From positions 8,250,501 to 8,314,500 of the forward strand of contig JAMJFZ010003581.1 in assembly GCA_026225945.1 (NCBI GenBank): a DNA stretch of 64,000 bases. The letters run 5' to 3'. Position 1 is the stretch's first letter, and each line of letters starts with the position of its first letter. The position numbers and the translations under genes were made by a program. The DNA is from Cricetomys ansorgei. Lineage: Eukaryota; Chordata; Mammalia; Rodentia; Nesomyidae. Below the pieces are notes generated by a model. It had not been told where the DNA came from. It did no database searches and saw only the letters and a program-made list of their open reading frames with translations. This document shows, piece after piece, positions 11,509 to 23,438 of the stretch.

Positions 11509-12734
11509 GGTTGTCTTTCTACCTTTTCCTCCAGCTGAGTAGCCTGGGGGCAAGCTTGTCTGCCAAGCTTCCCGCCCGTGTAAACACTCTGGCACCAGCT
11601 GGGGTTTGGAATCCACTGCCCCTGCCAGCTGGCGACCTGAAGATGGGTCAGATTAAAGGAATGCATAATGAAGGAGGGGGAGACAGAGGCTGTATTTACA
11701 CAGGCAGGGTCTTGTGGGGGTAGACAGGCACTGGCCAAAGGGGCTGTAGAAGTGGAAACTATGAAGAGGAGAGGAAGGGGTTTCAATGTGCCCAAGCACC
11801 CCGCCTACCCAGTGTTGAAGGCTATTGCCCTCATCTAGTTTTTGCTTTTTTGAAAACGGACTTCTTTGTCCTTGCCTTGGTCTCCTGCAGCATCTCCCGG
11901 ACCAAATACACACAGCCCTTTGAAGAGTTTGCAGCTGGCCACATGGGGAAGGCTCAGCATGATCACACAACAGGGACACTTGATCCCCCTGCGATGCCAA
12001 TTTGGGACCTGTAACACAGAAACCCAAGCCACGTGCTGACAAGCAGGGCCCGGGCCACCAGCAGCTCCAACTGAGGCTGGGTGAGAGGGGAGAGCACTGA
12101 GAGCCAGCAGTCCCAGGCAGCCACACTGGCTTCCAGCCTCGGAGACTTCGGCTCTCTTGGCAAGGCCCCAGAGGGCAAACATCTAGAGAGGATAAATAGC
12201 CCAGTGGGCAAGATCAGCCAGCCACACCATCCCTCACTGCCCTAAAGATGCAAAGGAGAGACAAGGACAGGATGAAACCGTACATCCTGGTGGGCACTGT
12301 GAACACACCTGCTAGGAAGGCCATCTGCAACCACCTCAACCTCAGAAGGCTATATATAATATATATACAAACTCCATTAGCAAGAAGAGGAAGCAAGCAT
12401 CAAAACACCTGTTTTTTGCACCCTCTTGCCACTCTCCTCGCTACACCAGATGTCCTCATCTCTTAAGGACACTCTCTAGTGTCCCATTGCTTCTGTGGAT
12501 TCTTCCAGGGACCTCTGGAACATACATGCCCCTCCAGGCCAGGGGTCCAAGCCCCTGCTCTTCCTGCTCCATTGGCTACCTCTATTCCAGTGATATTCTA
12601 TTCAAGCTTCCCTACCCAGATCTGTCCTAAGCAGCATCCCAGCAACTCCCATAAGGCATGAGAGGCACCCAGGTGAGCTCCTGTCCAGGCTACCATCCAG
12701 TACTCCACTCTCAAGCCCTGTTGGTTTTTCTCTT
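11509..12734. other. Intronic sequence, GC-moderate, no recognised repeat
   Basis: About 1.2 kb without SINEs. A small AT palindrome-like stretch (TATATATAATATATATA) sits at about 12352-12368. Long overlapping minus-strand frames at 11653-12211 lack recognisable domains and are not called. Confidence 0.5.
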
Positions 12735-12962
12735 TTCTGACTTTTATTTTTTTTAAGATTTTACTTTTATTTTCAGGTACAGGTGTGTGTCTGTGTATAC
12801 GTGTGTATGTGGGTCCACACGAGTGCCAGTGGAGACCAGTGGCTCTGGATTCCCCTTTAGCTTCAGTTGTAAGCCACACGACATGGGTGCCGAGAATGGA
12901 ACCCCGGCCCTCTGCAAGAGCAAGCAGTACCTGCTCTTACCACTGAACCACCTCTAAAGCCC
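12735..12962 (-). mobile_element. B2 SINE, antisense
   Basis: T-rich tail, a GTGT-rich stretch, GTGCCGAGAATGGAACCCC, GGCCCTCTGCAAGAGCAAGC, GTACCTGCTCTTACCACTGA and ACCACCTCTAAAGCCCC, in that order for antisense B2. Confidence 0.88.
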
Positions 12963-12964
12963 CT

Positions 12965-13699
12965 CTTTCACTGGTTTATTATATTCATTTCCCCCCTCCC
13001 AGGGCTGTGACAGAGTCATATACGTATTCACCACAGCAACGTGTAAAAGCCACCAGATGTATGCCTTCCTTCTATCTCTATCCCTGACTGTAACAACCGC
13101 ATACAGGCTCAGTTCCACTACCATGGGTATATGCAGGATATTCTGATACAATCATTCCATGAAATGCTTCCCAGAGTCAATGAATATGCACAGACACAAG
13201 TTAGGTGTCAGTACTATGTTAAAGGCTCTGACAAGTCCTGCAATAAAGGAAAATGTTTAGCCCAGCCTATCTAGCCATAGATAAAATAGTTAAACCTGTT
13301 AACTATTTTTCAGTGATTCTCCTCCCTGGGACACCAGCTCTCTGCTCTCCCTTGCGCTTACCTTTCTGCCTTGGCTTTCTTGTGAGGGCTAGTCTCCGTC
13401 TCACCTCTAGAAGCCTTCTCCTCATCCTGACCTCGGCCCCCGGGGCTACCTCACATCTTAAGAGCTCTGTGCTCGGAGAGATGGAGGAGTGCATTGGCTG
13501 GCTACAAGGCTGGATTTTACATCCAAGACCCAACCCTGCCCTTGCCAACTCTGAATCAAGGGTTACTCAGCTAGTTTGGTGCAGACAGAGATAATACACT
13601 CACAAAGATAGTTGAGAGGATTAGCAAGATTAGAAAGGTCAAATCCAGAGTAGGATATAGCATTGTGGGCATTCAACAAGTAAAAATTAAACTCCCCCT
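12965..13699. other. Intronic sequence, no recognised element
   Basis: Unique-looking sequence. A CT-rich patch at 13315-13460 gives short open frames on both strands without known features. Confidence 0.45.
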
Positions 13700-13842
13700 C
13701 TCCCCCCGCAATGGGATCTTGCTCTGTATCCCAAACTGGCCTGGAACCTACTACATAGTCCAGACTGGCCTTAAACCCACAGCAATCCTCCTGCCTCTGT
13801 CTTCTGTGTGATGTAATTACAAGGTGAGCTACCGTGACTAGT
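13700..13842 (-). mobile_element. B1 SINE, antisense (diverged)
   Basis: GGATCTTGCTCTGTATCCCA, CATAGTCCAGACTGGCCTTA, CCACAGCAATCCTCCTGCCT and GATGTAATTACAAGGTGAGC. Confidence 0.78.
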
Positions 13843-14087
13843 TTCATTTCTCTTAGAATTGTTTCTGTTGCCTGTGATTTTGATCTTCCTTCCCCTTTCC
13901 TTATGCCATACACTGGGTTTCACAAGTGAGTGGCTAGGCAAACTCCACCCAGAGCTTTCCCTTCCTCCCAGTTGATGGAATCACAGGAAACAGTTCTCTT
14001 CCACAAGAAAACTGAGAAACACGCTCCCCAAACTTCCATAAGGCAGCAATGAACAAATTAATTATTCAATCACTATTGGGTTTGTTT

Positions 14088-14127
<40 letters not shown>

Positions 14128-14270
14128 TGTCTGTGTGTGTGCGTGTAGCTCAGAGGACTTGATTTGTGAGGTCAGTCAGTTCTCTTCTACCATGTGGGTT
14201 CCTGGGATCAAATTCATGCCATCAGTCTTGGTGGCAAGTGCCTTTACCCAGGGACATCTTGCTGGTCCAC
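14088..14270 (-). mobile_element. B3-like SINE, antisense, with (GT)n
   Basis: A GT array at 14091-14145 is the CA-rich tail. It is followed by TACCATGTGGGTTCCTGGGA, GGTGGCAAGTGCCTTTACCC and GACATCTTGCTGGTCC at the tRNA-like head. Confidence 0.75.
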
Positions 14271-14353
14271 AATTCCTGTTTTTAAAAGTTTAGAATTTAC
14301 CACAGGCTTCATACAACTTAAAATATACAGAACTCAGAAGGTCCCCCCCTCCT

Positions 14354-14540
14354 GGTTGGGGATGTACCTCAGTTGATATAGTGCTTACCTATCACTTGAT
14401 TCTGAGGCCCCCCCAAGCCAGCACCACAGAAAACCGGGTGTAGTGGTGCAGGCTTATAACCCAATTTCACTCCTGTGGAGGCGGAGGCAGGAGGATCGGG
14501 GTTCAAGACCAAACCCTGTCTCAACAATAACAACACCAAA
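14354..14540 (+). mobile_element. B4 SINE (ID-B1 fusion), sense
   Basis: An ID-like head (GGTTGGGGATGTACCTCAGT, GTGCTTACCTATCACTTG) is followed directly by a B1-like half (ACCGGGTGTAGTGGTGCAGG, GAGGCGGAGGCAGGAGGATC, AAACCCTGTCTCAACAAT). That head-to-tail order defines B4. Confidence 0.8.
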
Positions 14541-14989
14541 GTTTGTTTCCACACCTAGCCAATCTTGAGTTTTATCCCTGATGCTTTTGTACAGGCCCCA
14601 CCAAACAGTTTTGAGTTCTGAGCCACTCTTTGGAACTTGTAGAAATCAACACTTTCATCACAGTGGGCAGAGATGGTGTCTCTAAGACAAGGTGTGTTCC
14701 TCTTCCCAGCTACTTTGCTGCCCCTTGTCTCTCCTCACCTTGCCCTTGCTCCAGTTCACCCTACCCTCACCCCATACACTTCTTCCCTTCTCCAAGTAAA
14801 GAGATCTGCCAAGAATCCAAACTTTGTTCCCTCCCTTTCCCACCATGAAGCAGCCTCACTGAACATTCTCCTGATCGTCATGGCTGAATAGGAAATGTGC
14901 CTATTTGCTCATGTACTGAACAACCCTGACCCTCGCCGAGCCCCCAGGTTAGCCGCACTGCTTTTACATGTTCTAGAAACAGGAGGTGG

Positions 14990-15210
14990 GGCCTAGTTAG
15001 TTGAAGAAGACCCATGGGGGTGTGTCCTTCCATCAAAAAGCAAGAGGCCTCTGCACAAGTCCTGCTGCAACAATGTCTTGCCTCACAAAGGACCCAGAAC
15101 CAACAGAGCCAAAGACTATAGGACAAAACCACTAAAACAGTGAACCAAATTAAATACTTACCTCCTTAAGTGTGTTGAATATTTTGTCATAGCGAGAATG
15201 GTCTAGCTAC
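14990..15210 (+). mobile_element. MaLR-type LTR 3' fragment
   Basis: AGAACCAACAGAGCCAAAGA, GTGAACCAAATTAAATACTT, CCTCCTTAAGTGTGTTGAAT and TTTTGTCATAGCGAGAATGG resemble the 3' end of the LTR family seen more fully at 39995. The ATTAAA matches the usual polyadenylation signal position. Confidence 0.5.
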
Positions 15211-15337
15211 TACACCAATCACCAGTAATAAAAATTCATTGCACAGAATGTGAGTCTATATATAGACAGATATGCCCAAAGAGAAAAATGTTTACATTAC
15301 TTGAAATTCTATCACTCGGAGAAAACTTTTTGTTTCT

Positions 15338-15410
15338 AGAGCGCGTGTGGTGCTGGGGACAATCTCGAGAGCTAGGCAAATGCTCTGAGCTGTGCTCTAC
15401 CCTAGACTTC
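15338..15410 (-). mobile_element. ID-like SINE, antisense
   Basis: GGTGCTGGGGACAATCTCGA, GCTAGGCAAATGCTCTGAGC and TGTGCTCTACCCTAGA match antisense ID. Confidence 0.65.
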
Positions 15411-15467
15411 ACTGACATTATTTCTGATGATCTTCCATACAGACATCTTTCTTGAAGAGAAATGCAC

Positions 15468-15605
15468 TTTTTTTTTTCCCCAGACAGGGTCTTACTGTGC
15501 AGCACTGGCTGGCCTGGAACCCACTATGTAGACCAGGCTGGTCTCAGAGATCTGCCTGCTTCTGCTTTTCAGGACACTGGGATTAAAGGTGTACACCATC
15601 ACAAT
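15468..15605 (-). mobile_element. B1 SINE, antisense
   Basis: Oligo-T, then CAGACAGGGTCTTACTGTGC, GTAGACCAGGCTGGTCTCAG, AGATCTGCCTGCTTCTGC and CTGGGATTAAAGGTGTACAC. Confidence 0.92.
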
Positions 15606-15628
15606 CCATTGAAATCCATGTTTTAAAA

Positions 15629-15727
15629 ATAAGAGGAGGAGGAAGAGAAAAGAAGAAGAGGACAAGGGGGGAAGGAGGAGGAAGAGGAGGAGGAAGAGGG
15701 AGGAGGAGGAAGAAGAGGAGGAGAAGA
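15629..15727. repeat. (GGA)n-rich purine tract
   Basis: About 100 bases of GGA/GAA units with very few pyrimidines, just right of an antisense B1. Confidence 0.93.
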
Positions 15728-16495
15728 CATTCTTACCAATGTGATATTCTATAATTTATTTTTAAAAGAAAACGAAACAAAAACCCATAACCCATGTATT
15801 AGGCCTCACTGGATGAGCTACGTCCAGATTCCTGCCATCATTATCAGTCGGTCTAACCGATCCTTTACTAATGAGCTTTTGGGACCCACCCTATCTTTTA
15901 AGAAGGTTAACATCTCAAAGTATTTGAATACACTACTGAGGAGGAGGTTGGGAATCGGGTTCAGTCTGTGTATTTTTATAATCCATAGTGTCTAGCCAAC
16001 AAAATGTAGTAGAAGTTAAACTGCGTGTAAAAACTTGAAGAAATCTGTTTATGGAAATCCTAATTAAAAAGGCGAAGTCTTTTAACAATAAAAACCTTAT
16101 AAACGCAAAAGCCCTTGTATTTCAAAGAAAAGTTATGGTGGTCAGGTTGCGCTTCAGCGTAAGATATTTCAAGCAGCTGATCCCCCTTGTAATTTAACCT
16201 CAGAGTTTTCATCCCAGTGGGAAAGACAGCCCGACACAGCCACATGATCCCCTGAGAAAGGGAGGAGAAGGTGGGGGGTAACAATGAGGCACAAGGCACT
16301 TGTGAGAGGCACCCACAGATGGGGACTCACGTCCAGGGACTCAGGAGAAAGGGGATTCACAGTCCGCCAAAGAGACCTACTTGGGCTGCACGTCCCAGCC
16401 AGTTTCAGTGGCCAATACAGTGATGTTGGGGGTAGAAGGTGGGAGGAGTGGACATACCAAGAACAGGCTGCCATTTCTATATGAAAACGTGAACC
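15728..16495. other. Intronic sequence, no recognised element
   Basis: Unique-looking sequence, AT-rich on the left. Minus-strand frames at 16169-16600 have no recognisable domain. Confidence 0.45.
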
Positions 16496-16625
16496 AGACA
16501 GGGTGGTTCGGCCCTGAAATCTCAGCTCCCACAAAGCCGAGGCAGGAGAAATGCTGTGTGTTTGAGGCCAGCCTAGGCCACATAGTACCATGCCAAACAA
16601 GGCTTCAAAAGAAGAAGAAAATAAA
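16496..16625 (+). mobile_element. B1 SINE, sense (diverged)
   Basis: GGGTGGTTCGGCCCTGAAAT, AGCCGAGGCAGGAGAAATG, GTTTGAGGCCAGCCTAGGCC and an A/G-rich tail. Confidence 0.8.
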
Positions 16626-16814
16626 AAATGCAGAAAAACGGCAGCTTAGTTACGAGGACGACACTCCTGGAGCGTGTTGTTACACAGAATGAACAACCCA
16701 GTGGACTGAGTCTGCGCTGCGGCGGAGGCTCTGTTAAAAACACTTCACGCGAGTTCTTAGCTCAGTCGTTCCTGCGACGATCTCAAAGAAGCGGCACAGG
16801 TACTTTTAGCCTCT

Positions 16815-16930
16815 TTTGCTGAGAAGAAACTGAGCCTAAGGAAGTAACTTAACCAAGGTCTCTCCTTAAGAGAGCGCGGCAGCAGAAAAACGGGGGCTCT
16901 GGATTCAGTCAGCAGGGGCCCTGCGTGCAT
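16815..16930 (-). mobile_element. MIR-like fragment, antisense
   Basis: GAAACTGAGCCTAAGGAAGT, AACTTAACCAAGGTCTCTC and GGGGGCTCTGGATTCAGTCA track antisense MIR in order, with moderate divergence. Confidence 0.55.
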
Positions 16931-17817
16931 ATGACCTCCACTTTGTAAGCCTGACACAACATGGCAGCATCAACTATGGATTCAAAGTGCATATCCACAG
17001 AGAAAGTGATGGGGACTCAAGTCTGTCTCTTCTAGGGAATGAGCTTGCAAGGAAAGCCTCTATGATTAACTGCCTCCTTCTGCACGGGAGCTCTATGCTC
17101 CACACACAATCACTGACAGACCATGAGATCACTGTGAAAATCACCAGTGAGGTCACAGTGGAAAAGCACAATGCCAGATGCCACCTGGAGCCAACCTTCT
17201 CTAATCTACTTTAGTTTTACACGTGGCCTTTGTCTTAAGACGTGGGCCACATCACCACGGACGTTTTCCCAAGACAACTTGAGAAAGGGCACTTTATAGT
17301 AATTACAGCAGTCATTCCTGGAGGAAGCCGTGCCTCCAAACTGAAAGACGGTATATTTAGCTTAAGCATCATGGCTGAAGGTCCAGGAGACTATATTTGG
17401 GCAAACCGTTGATTTGGGGTTTGGTAAAGTTCTGGTTTTGGCAGAGGTGTTCTTCTCCTGCCCTGCCCCCACCGTAAACCACATGGGTACAGTTACAGGG
17501 CAAAGTTCCCCACAATCACACAAGACCAATCTGCAGACTCGGTGATAGCCCTCAATACTCCCCAGGGCTCCACAGATCACAAACAGCAATTCTTCCAGAG
17601 AGTTAGAGGGTGAAGGACAATCTGCGTGTCAGACAAGGAGCCTGAGGAGAGGTAGCCCCGAGTTAGTGATGACAACAAGGTCCAGGCCCAGCAACCCCAA
17701 AGGATCCGGTCCTGTAAGCCATGTTTCATCTCTTTGGCCAAGCTGAACTCTCCGTGCTTCTAATCCTTCCCCCTTAGACTGAGTGGAAGTGTGTCTTTTT
17801 GTTTTATTTGGGTTGTC
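16931..17817. other. Intronic sequence, no recognised element
   Basis: About 0.9 kb without a clear repeat or coding signal. Confidence 0.5.
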
Positions 17818-17938
17818 TGCTTGTTTGAGACTGGCCTGGAATGTGCTAGTTACCTAGGCTCACTTTAAATTCATGGCAATCCTCCTACCTCAGTTTCCCA
17901 ACTGTTGGGAATGCAAGTGTGCACTATCACATGCAGCA
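17818..17938 (-). mobile_element. B1 SINE, antisense (old)
   Basis: TTTGAGACTGGCCTGGAATG, ATTCATGGCAATCCTCCTAC, CTCAGTTTCCCAACTGTTGG and AATGCAAGTGTGCACTATC. Confidence 0.75.
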
Positions 17939-18519
17939 GGAAGTCTATCTTCAACGTCTCCCAGGAGGTGCTCAATAAATGCTTATGAAACTAATGGGAA
18001 CAGTTCTGGAGACTGGCCGTGTCCTATGACGGCACTCAGAACTATGGAACTACACCTCAAAATGGCTAAGACAGCTGACTTTTTGGTAAAAATATTTTCC
18101 TACAATCTCTTTAAGAATATAATTATACATATTAAGACGACAATGGAGGAGGGAAAATAGGAAGAAGAAGAAATGGTAGTTTCAATGAAACCTGGTAGCG
18201 TAGGTTGAAGAACTGTAGAATCTATGGGAAAAATCAATTAAGTAACTGATCAACAACGCATCCTGATCAGTGGAAACAAAATACCACGAGCAGATGGGTT
18301 CTCTCCCACATGACCTAAAGCAAGAAGATCTAATAAAACATACAGAAGGCTAGACGTGCAGCCCAAACCTACCCAATAAGTTACCCTCCATAGCTTACCC
18401 AAACTCTGGTTTTCAACTTCAACCCAGACCAGTGTCAACCGACACACCCTTGCTAACTGAATCATATCCTTGAAGGGAGATAGTCACACAGGTGTGAGAA
18501 GAATTGAATGCCTCTATGA

Positions 18520-18622
18520 TAAAATATGCATGCCTGTTATCTTGGTACTAGGAGGTGGAGGCAAGAGATTCTGAGCTCAAAGTCAGCCAGCAGGGGCTAC
18601 ATGAGACCCTGTCTCAAAACAA
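18520..18622 (+). mobile_element. B1 SINE, sense (5'-truncated)
   Basis: GCATGCCTGTTATCTTGGTA, GAGGTGGAGGCAAGAGATTC, GAGCTCAAAGTCAGCCAGC and ATGAGACCCTGTCTCAAAAC. Confidence 0.82.
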
Positions 18623-18894
18623 AAGCCCCAAAGCCCAAAATAATGCACAAAATTTATATGACATGTGAATTTCCAAGAGGGGCCCAACATGTCTCTCTGA
18701 CCAGTACCTGCCAACGCCCCATGGCCAGTCCTTGGGAACTCCCAAGGAAACATGCTGGTACCAGAAACAACAGGTTTCTGGGAAAAAATCCTTCGCTCAG
18801 TATGCTGCTCTCCAGCTTATAGGAGTTGTAGACTGGGGCAAGTGCATGGCACTCTCCAGGCCTTCATCTCCTATTTAAAACGGACCACAGGCCA

Positions 18895-19090
18895 GCGCTG
18901 AGAAGTCAGACATGTGGCTTTGAATTCTGGTTCTAGCATTTATGAGCAATGAGAGTCACCTGGTCAGCTTAGCTTTCTAACTCTTTGCTTACTCCTGTGT
19001 ATAACAGAAGTAATAGTATCTATAGCCCAGGATGGCTGTGAGGACCAGTAAGCAATGGGCTTATTATAGTGCTTGGCACGGCGGAAGCAA
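18895..19090 (+). mobile_element. MIR SINE, sense
   Basis: GGCTTTGAATTCTGGTTCTA, AGCATTTATGAGC, TCACCTGGTCAGCTTAGC, AACAGAAGTAATAGTATCTA, GGATGGCTGTGAGGACCAGT and TATAGTGCTTGGCACGGC follow the MIR consensus nearly end to end. Confidence 0.85.
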
Positions 19091-19639
19091 GCACAGTGCG
19101 TATGTGTTACCCTCCAATTGACAACTGTCAATTGCCATACACATGCTCCCACCCTCTAAGGGCCAATCCAACCCCAATTTCTTTCAGGAAGACTTCCTGC
19201 AGGCTACAGTCTAGAAACTCTCTCAGTCCTCTGGGAGGAAATGGGTAAGACACTGTGTTTACCATGAATGGACTGGCCCCAAGGCAGAGCTGGAAATGTA
19301 GCCCACATCTCAAGAGAGCTAGTGCTTCAGATATAATTGTATCTGAAGTGCTTTGTTTCCCAAAAAGAGAACTGGGGGATGTGAAATCAATTTAAAATCT
19401 ATACACACCTACCGGGGGAGGATTTTTTTTTAAGAGAAACATACCACTGAATACCACTTTAGCCTTCCTCCTGGAAACGGAATCAACATTTACAGTCTGT
19501 TTCGACCTTTCCTGGCTTTGCCTCTGCATACATAAACATATGTTTTGCATTAAAATGGGCTGATACTCTACATGCTAATATACAGCCAATACTTCCCACA
19601 GGCATCAGTCCATGCCAACACATGAAGCATGGCCTCGCC

Positions 19640-19735
19640 CTGCTTTAAAACAGCTACAGTGTTCCTCTGTATGACCATATCCATAATTTACTAAGTGGCT
19701 CAACACAGATGGATATTTAGATGACTTAAAATGAA
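19640..19735 (+). mobile_element. Possible L1M fragment
   Basis: ACAGTGTTCCTCTGTATGAC, CCATAATTTACTAAGTGGCT and AGATGGATATTTAGATGA resemble the late part of old L1 elements and lie upstream of the clearer L1M copy in the same orientation. Confidence 0.45.
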
Positions 19736-19984
19736 TTATAGTAGGAGGGCGAGATAAGTATTTGTCATCTTCAGATCCAGCAAAGCGCAGTGCACCTGGG
19801 AAGCAGTAAACGGTATCATATGAACTCAGACATCTGCCTGTGAATTACAGATGAGTGCCCCACAGTCCATCAAATATAACTCCAATAACTGCTGTGTGGA
19901 GACAGAAAAATGGGCAATATACACAATACTAGCCTGGATATGAAACTCTTGAATTAAAAGGACAAACTGTTCAATATGCATTCA

Positions 19985-20560
19985 ACCCTGGCTTCTTGCT
20001 TAGATGGCAATTATTTACTGACCCAGCAATTCCATTTTTCACAGGAATACATTAGGAAGAACTGAACACATGTTATCCACACAAAAGCTTACATAGGAGT
20101 GTTCAGGGAGGCATTATTCATAATTTCCAAAGAACAGAAACAACTCAAATGTTGATCATCTGACATATGGGTAAGCCAGACATGGCATCTCCGTACAATG
20201 GAACGAGTCAGGCACACAACAGATGAAATACTGATACGTGCTATAGCGTGCATAAATCTCAAAAACATTATGCTAAATAAAAGCCAGATATGAAGGCCAT
20301 ATGCTGTATGATTGAATCTATATAAAATGTTCAGAATAGGCAAGTCTAGAGAAAGATTAGTGGTTTCTGGGGTGGTGACAGGAGTGGAAGGCAGCAATGA
20401 GAAATGAATGCTAAAGTTTCTTTGGGGAATGAGTCAGTCAAACGTTCTGGACTGTGATAATGTGAGTTGAGAAAAAAATCAGTGAATGGTCTAAGAAACA
20501 CTGATCCATATACATTAAGATAGTAAATTAACGGTGAATTGGTACCTTAACTTAAAATGC
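19985..20560 (+). mobile_element. L1M (ancient LINE-1) 3' fragment, sense
   Basis: Hallmarks of the end of old L1 ORF2 and 3' UTR are present: TACTGACCCAGCAATTCCAT, GAGGCATTATTCATAATTTC, AGAAACAACTCAAATGTTGA, CCGTACAATGGAACGAG, TTATGCTAAATAAAAGCCAG and TTTCTGGGGTGGTGACAGG. The reading frame is broken by many stops, so it is a dead fossil shared by placental mammals. Confidence 0.85.
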
Positions 20561-21162
20561 AGGCAAAAGTTTCTGAAAAGATACTTACCGATTGGTAATC
20601 CTACTTCACCACTTATTTACTGCATAGGACCTTAGAACAACCAGGATGCCAAACGCTCTGCCAGCTGCTAGATTGAGACATTTCTTCCCTCCATCAACTT
20701 CCACTCAAGATGAATGGGGCAAAGAGGAGGCACTCAAAGGTGGTGTCATCAGAAGAAGGGAACCACAAGGAACCTCAGACCCAAGGAAGGAGGTACTACA
20801 CAGCCCAGGGGAAAAGAAGGCTTTCCAGAAAAGGCTCGTTGGAGCCCAAGGATGGAGAAACAGCTGCAGAGGGAAAAGAGTTAGTCTCCACGAAAGACTT
20901 AGTATAAAGAGCCAGAGCAAGAGAAACACCAGGAAAATCTTTGAGAAACTTAGCAGGAGTACTAGTACAGATGTGCTGAGGACACATGAGGGGAGAGGCC
21001 CTAGCAAGTGCAAGGATCTACACTGGCCCTGTTTTTCCTGATAGAGACTAGCCATTCTGTTCCTTAGAAGTTTTCTATGGCTCCCTATTATCTAAGCCAA
21101 GGATTGGATCTAGGCTTTTGGTCAAGGGTCTCAGGTACAGTGGATTCGTCTTTCACTACTTT
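20561..21162. other. Intronic sequence, purine-rich in part
   Basis: 20700-20960 is A/G-biased and gives a 131-codon plus-strand frame (20646-21041) with no domain. I treat that frame as chance. Confidence 0.45.
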
Positions 21163-21250
21163 CTTCTTTATCTTTCTTTCTTTCCTTCCTTCCTTCCTTC
21201 CTTCCTTCCTCCCTTCCTCCTTCCCTCCCTTCCTTCCTTCTTTCTTTCTT
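21163..21250. repeat. (CTTT)n(CTTC)n pyrimidine tract
   Basis: A CTTT/CCTT array ends in oligo-T at the tail of an antisense B1. It derives from an expanded B1 poly-A tail. Confidence 0.95.
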
Positions 21251-21396
21251 TTTTTCCAGAGACAGGGTTTCTCTGTTGTAACTCTGGCTATCCTGGAACT
21301 CACTCTATAGACTAGGCTGGCCTGGAACTCACAAAGATCTGCCTGCCTCTCCTCCGGAGTACTGAGATTAAATGTGTGCACCACCACAGCCCGGCA
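21250..21396 (-). mobile_element. B1 SINE, antisense, well preserved
   Basis: CAGAGACAGGGTTTCTCTGT, ACTCTGGCTATCCTGGAACT, AGACTAGGCTGGCCTGGAAC, CACAAAGATCTGCCTGCCTC and CACCACCACAGCCCGGC. It is nearly full length and among the youngest-looking B1 copies here. Confidence 0.95.
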
Positions 21397-21432
21397 CTAC
21401 ATCCTTTCCTAAGTCTTCCCTCAACATACACT

Positions 21433-21540
21433 AAAAGGCAGATGTGGTGGCACACCTGTGATCCCAGCATTGGGAGGCTGAGGGAGGAGGAGCATGTGCC
21501 CAAGGCCAGCTTCAACTTCAAAGCAAGACCCTTTCTAAAC
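21433..21540 (+). mobile_element. B1-family SINE, sense (old)
   Basis: GATGTGGTGGCACACCTGTG, ATCCCAGCATTGGGAGGCTG, CCAAGGCCAGCTTCAACTTC and AAAGCAAGACCCTTTC. The body is closer to early B1 or proto-B1. Confidence 0.78.
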
Positions 21541-23438
21541 AGCAACAAGTATCCAAGCACACACTTCGAAATTTCAGTATCTATCACACTCCACTCTCTC
21601 CTTAACAAGTCTGCCTAGCCAATATGCATTAGGCCTAGATAAACTTCTCTTTTTTAGTGTAAATGTTTGGATTGGGGGCTCCCTTCATTACTGTCACTGT
21701 ACCATATATGCGCAGGATATCAACAATCTTGTCACCTCCCCACCTGATCTATTCATGTTTTATCTTGGGCAAACAGAAGATGCTTAGTCCAAACCTAGCT
21801 GACTGGGAGAATAAGAAACAGCAAAGGTGGCTCAAAGGAAGAGTGAACTCCATTAGAAGAGGGCCGGGATAGAGTCCCGACAAGAGGTGTTGGGTGATAT
21901 CTGAGGAGGGGCACTGACAGAGAATCAGGTGTCAATAAGAATCAAAAGGGAGATGAGGAGATTCGGGGGGCCAGGGTGTGTGGGCAAAGGTGGGAAAGAC
22001 ATGGGATGTTCAGGAAGCACGGGGGCAGGCTGCTGTGCCACCTGGGACAGGCAGGGCTATTCAGACATCTGGAGAGCTGGCACCCTGGCAAGGTGATGCC
22101 CACAGACTCCACGGACATGGAGGCGAGGGAGGACAAGTGGTGGGTGTCTGCTGGTACTCCCACTCCTGAAGACGTGCATGTGGTGGGGAGCTAAAGTCTT
22201 GGGTGACACCAGCTTTCCACAGTAAGAAACCCCCTAGCCTCGTTTCAAAATTACATGTCGACCCCCCTTGGTATTCCTTAAAGTAAAACATACAGACTCC
22301 AGTATACAGTAAGTTGCTTATTACCTTTTTTGAATGAATGCTACATAAGGCAATCAATCCATGCCTAAATCCCTCTGTCCTTCAACTACTCCTTGTCCTG
22401 CCTCATCCCCACTATCTCTATAAACTCTTCCATAAAGGCAGTTCTCACACCTCTGCTCCACTGAGTACCAGCATCCTCAGGTGAGGCTACTCTCTTTGCA
22501 GCTTACTGGCTAAAACTAAGAAAAGAAGGCAGGAAAAGGTGTTCTAATAAGTGAAAGCCTTCCCTTCTGAAAAAATTCACAGATGCTATGTGCACATGAG
22601 TAACTTTCCCATAGGTCCGAAGAACGTGCAGGTAATGGTCATGTAAAAGTAACACAAGATGGGAAAGACACAGGATGTTTGGGAAGCAACCTTCCTGTTC
22701 AATAGTAAGACCTGAATCAACAATCTCCGGGTGGTAACTGATTGTTTCGGCCTTTTAAACCTACCTACACACTTGTTACTAGCCTGTGTCATACAAAACA
22801 TACAGAAAAGACTCTCAACACCAGAGGGTGGTCAGGTATGTGGGTTGAAGTTGACACAGAAAGATTTCCCAAATGGAAGTTCACACATGGACCAGTCCCA
22901 CAGCCACCTTCCCAGACTATGTCCAATCTCACCCTTCCTGCCTCTCTCCACAGTCTCTAGAGCAACCTCCTGAAAACTCTTCAAAAGGTTCCTGATTACC
23001 TGCAGGATAAGAGCTCAACTCTGGGCGTGACCTCCAAGGACTCCATGATGGAGCCCCACCTTCCTCCTAGCATCTTCTTTCCCTTTCACCCTATCTCTAG
23101 AACAACCAGTATTTACCCACTGATTGGGTACTGTGGTTCCACACTAGCCCCACCCTTCATGAGGCTACACAGCTCCTCTGCCTAGGTCCTTTGGAGACTA
23201 CTCTGTTTCACGGCCTTACTTAGTTAGGAATGTTTCCTTCATACTCTCAAAGCGTTCCCTCCAGTACACACAGAATACCAATATGACAGCTCAACATGGA
23301 GGGCTCATCCTCAAGTGACTGCTTGCTTCTTATCTGCCTCCCTTCCCAGGGGAAAGGGTAATTTCTTTGTGGTTACACAGTGGCATCCTTTTCTACTGTG
23401 CTTTCAGCACCCAAAAAATTGTGGCTTTACAAAACACT
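21541..23438. other. Intronic sequence, no recognised repeat for 1.9 kb
   Basis: Ordinary composition with no SINE. A G-rich patch at 21960-22140 gives overlapping open frames on both strands, none with a recognisable domain. Confidence 0.5.

Noticed and set aside
11653..12211. Overlapping minus-strand frames of 82-157 codons
   Set aside because: Located in the Tram2 intron in GC-moderate sequence; no similarity to TRAM2 exons or any family I know.
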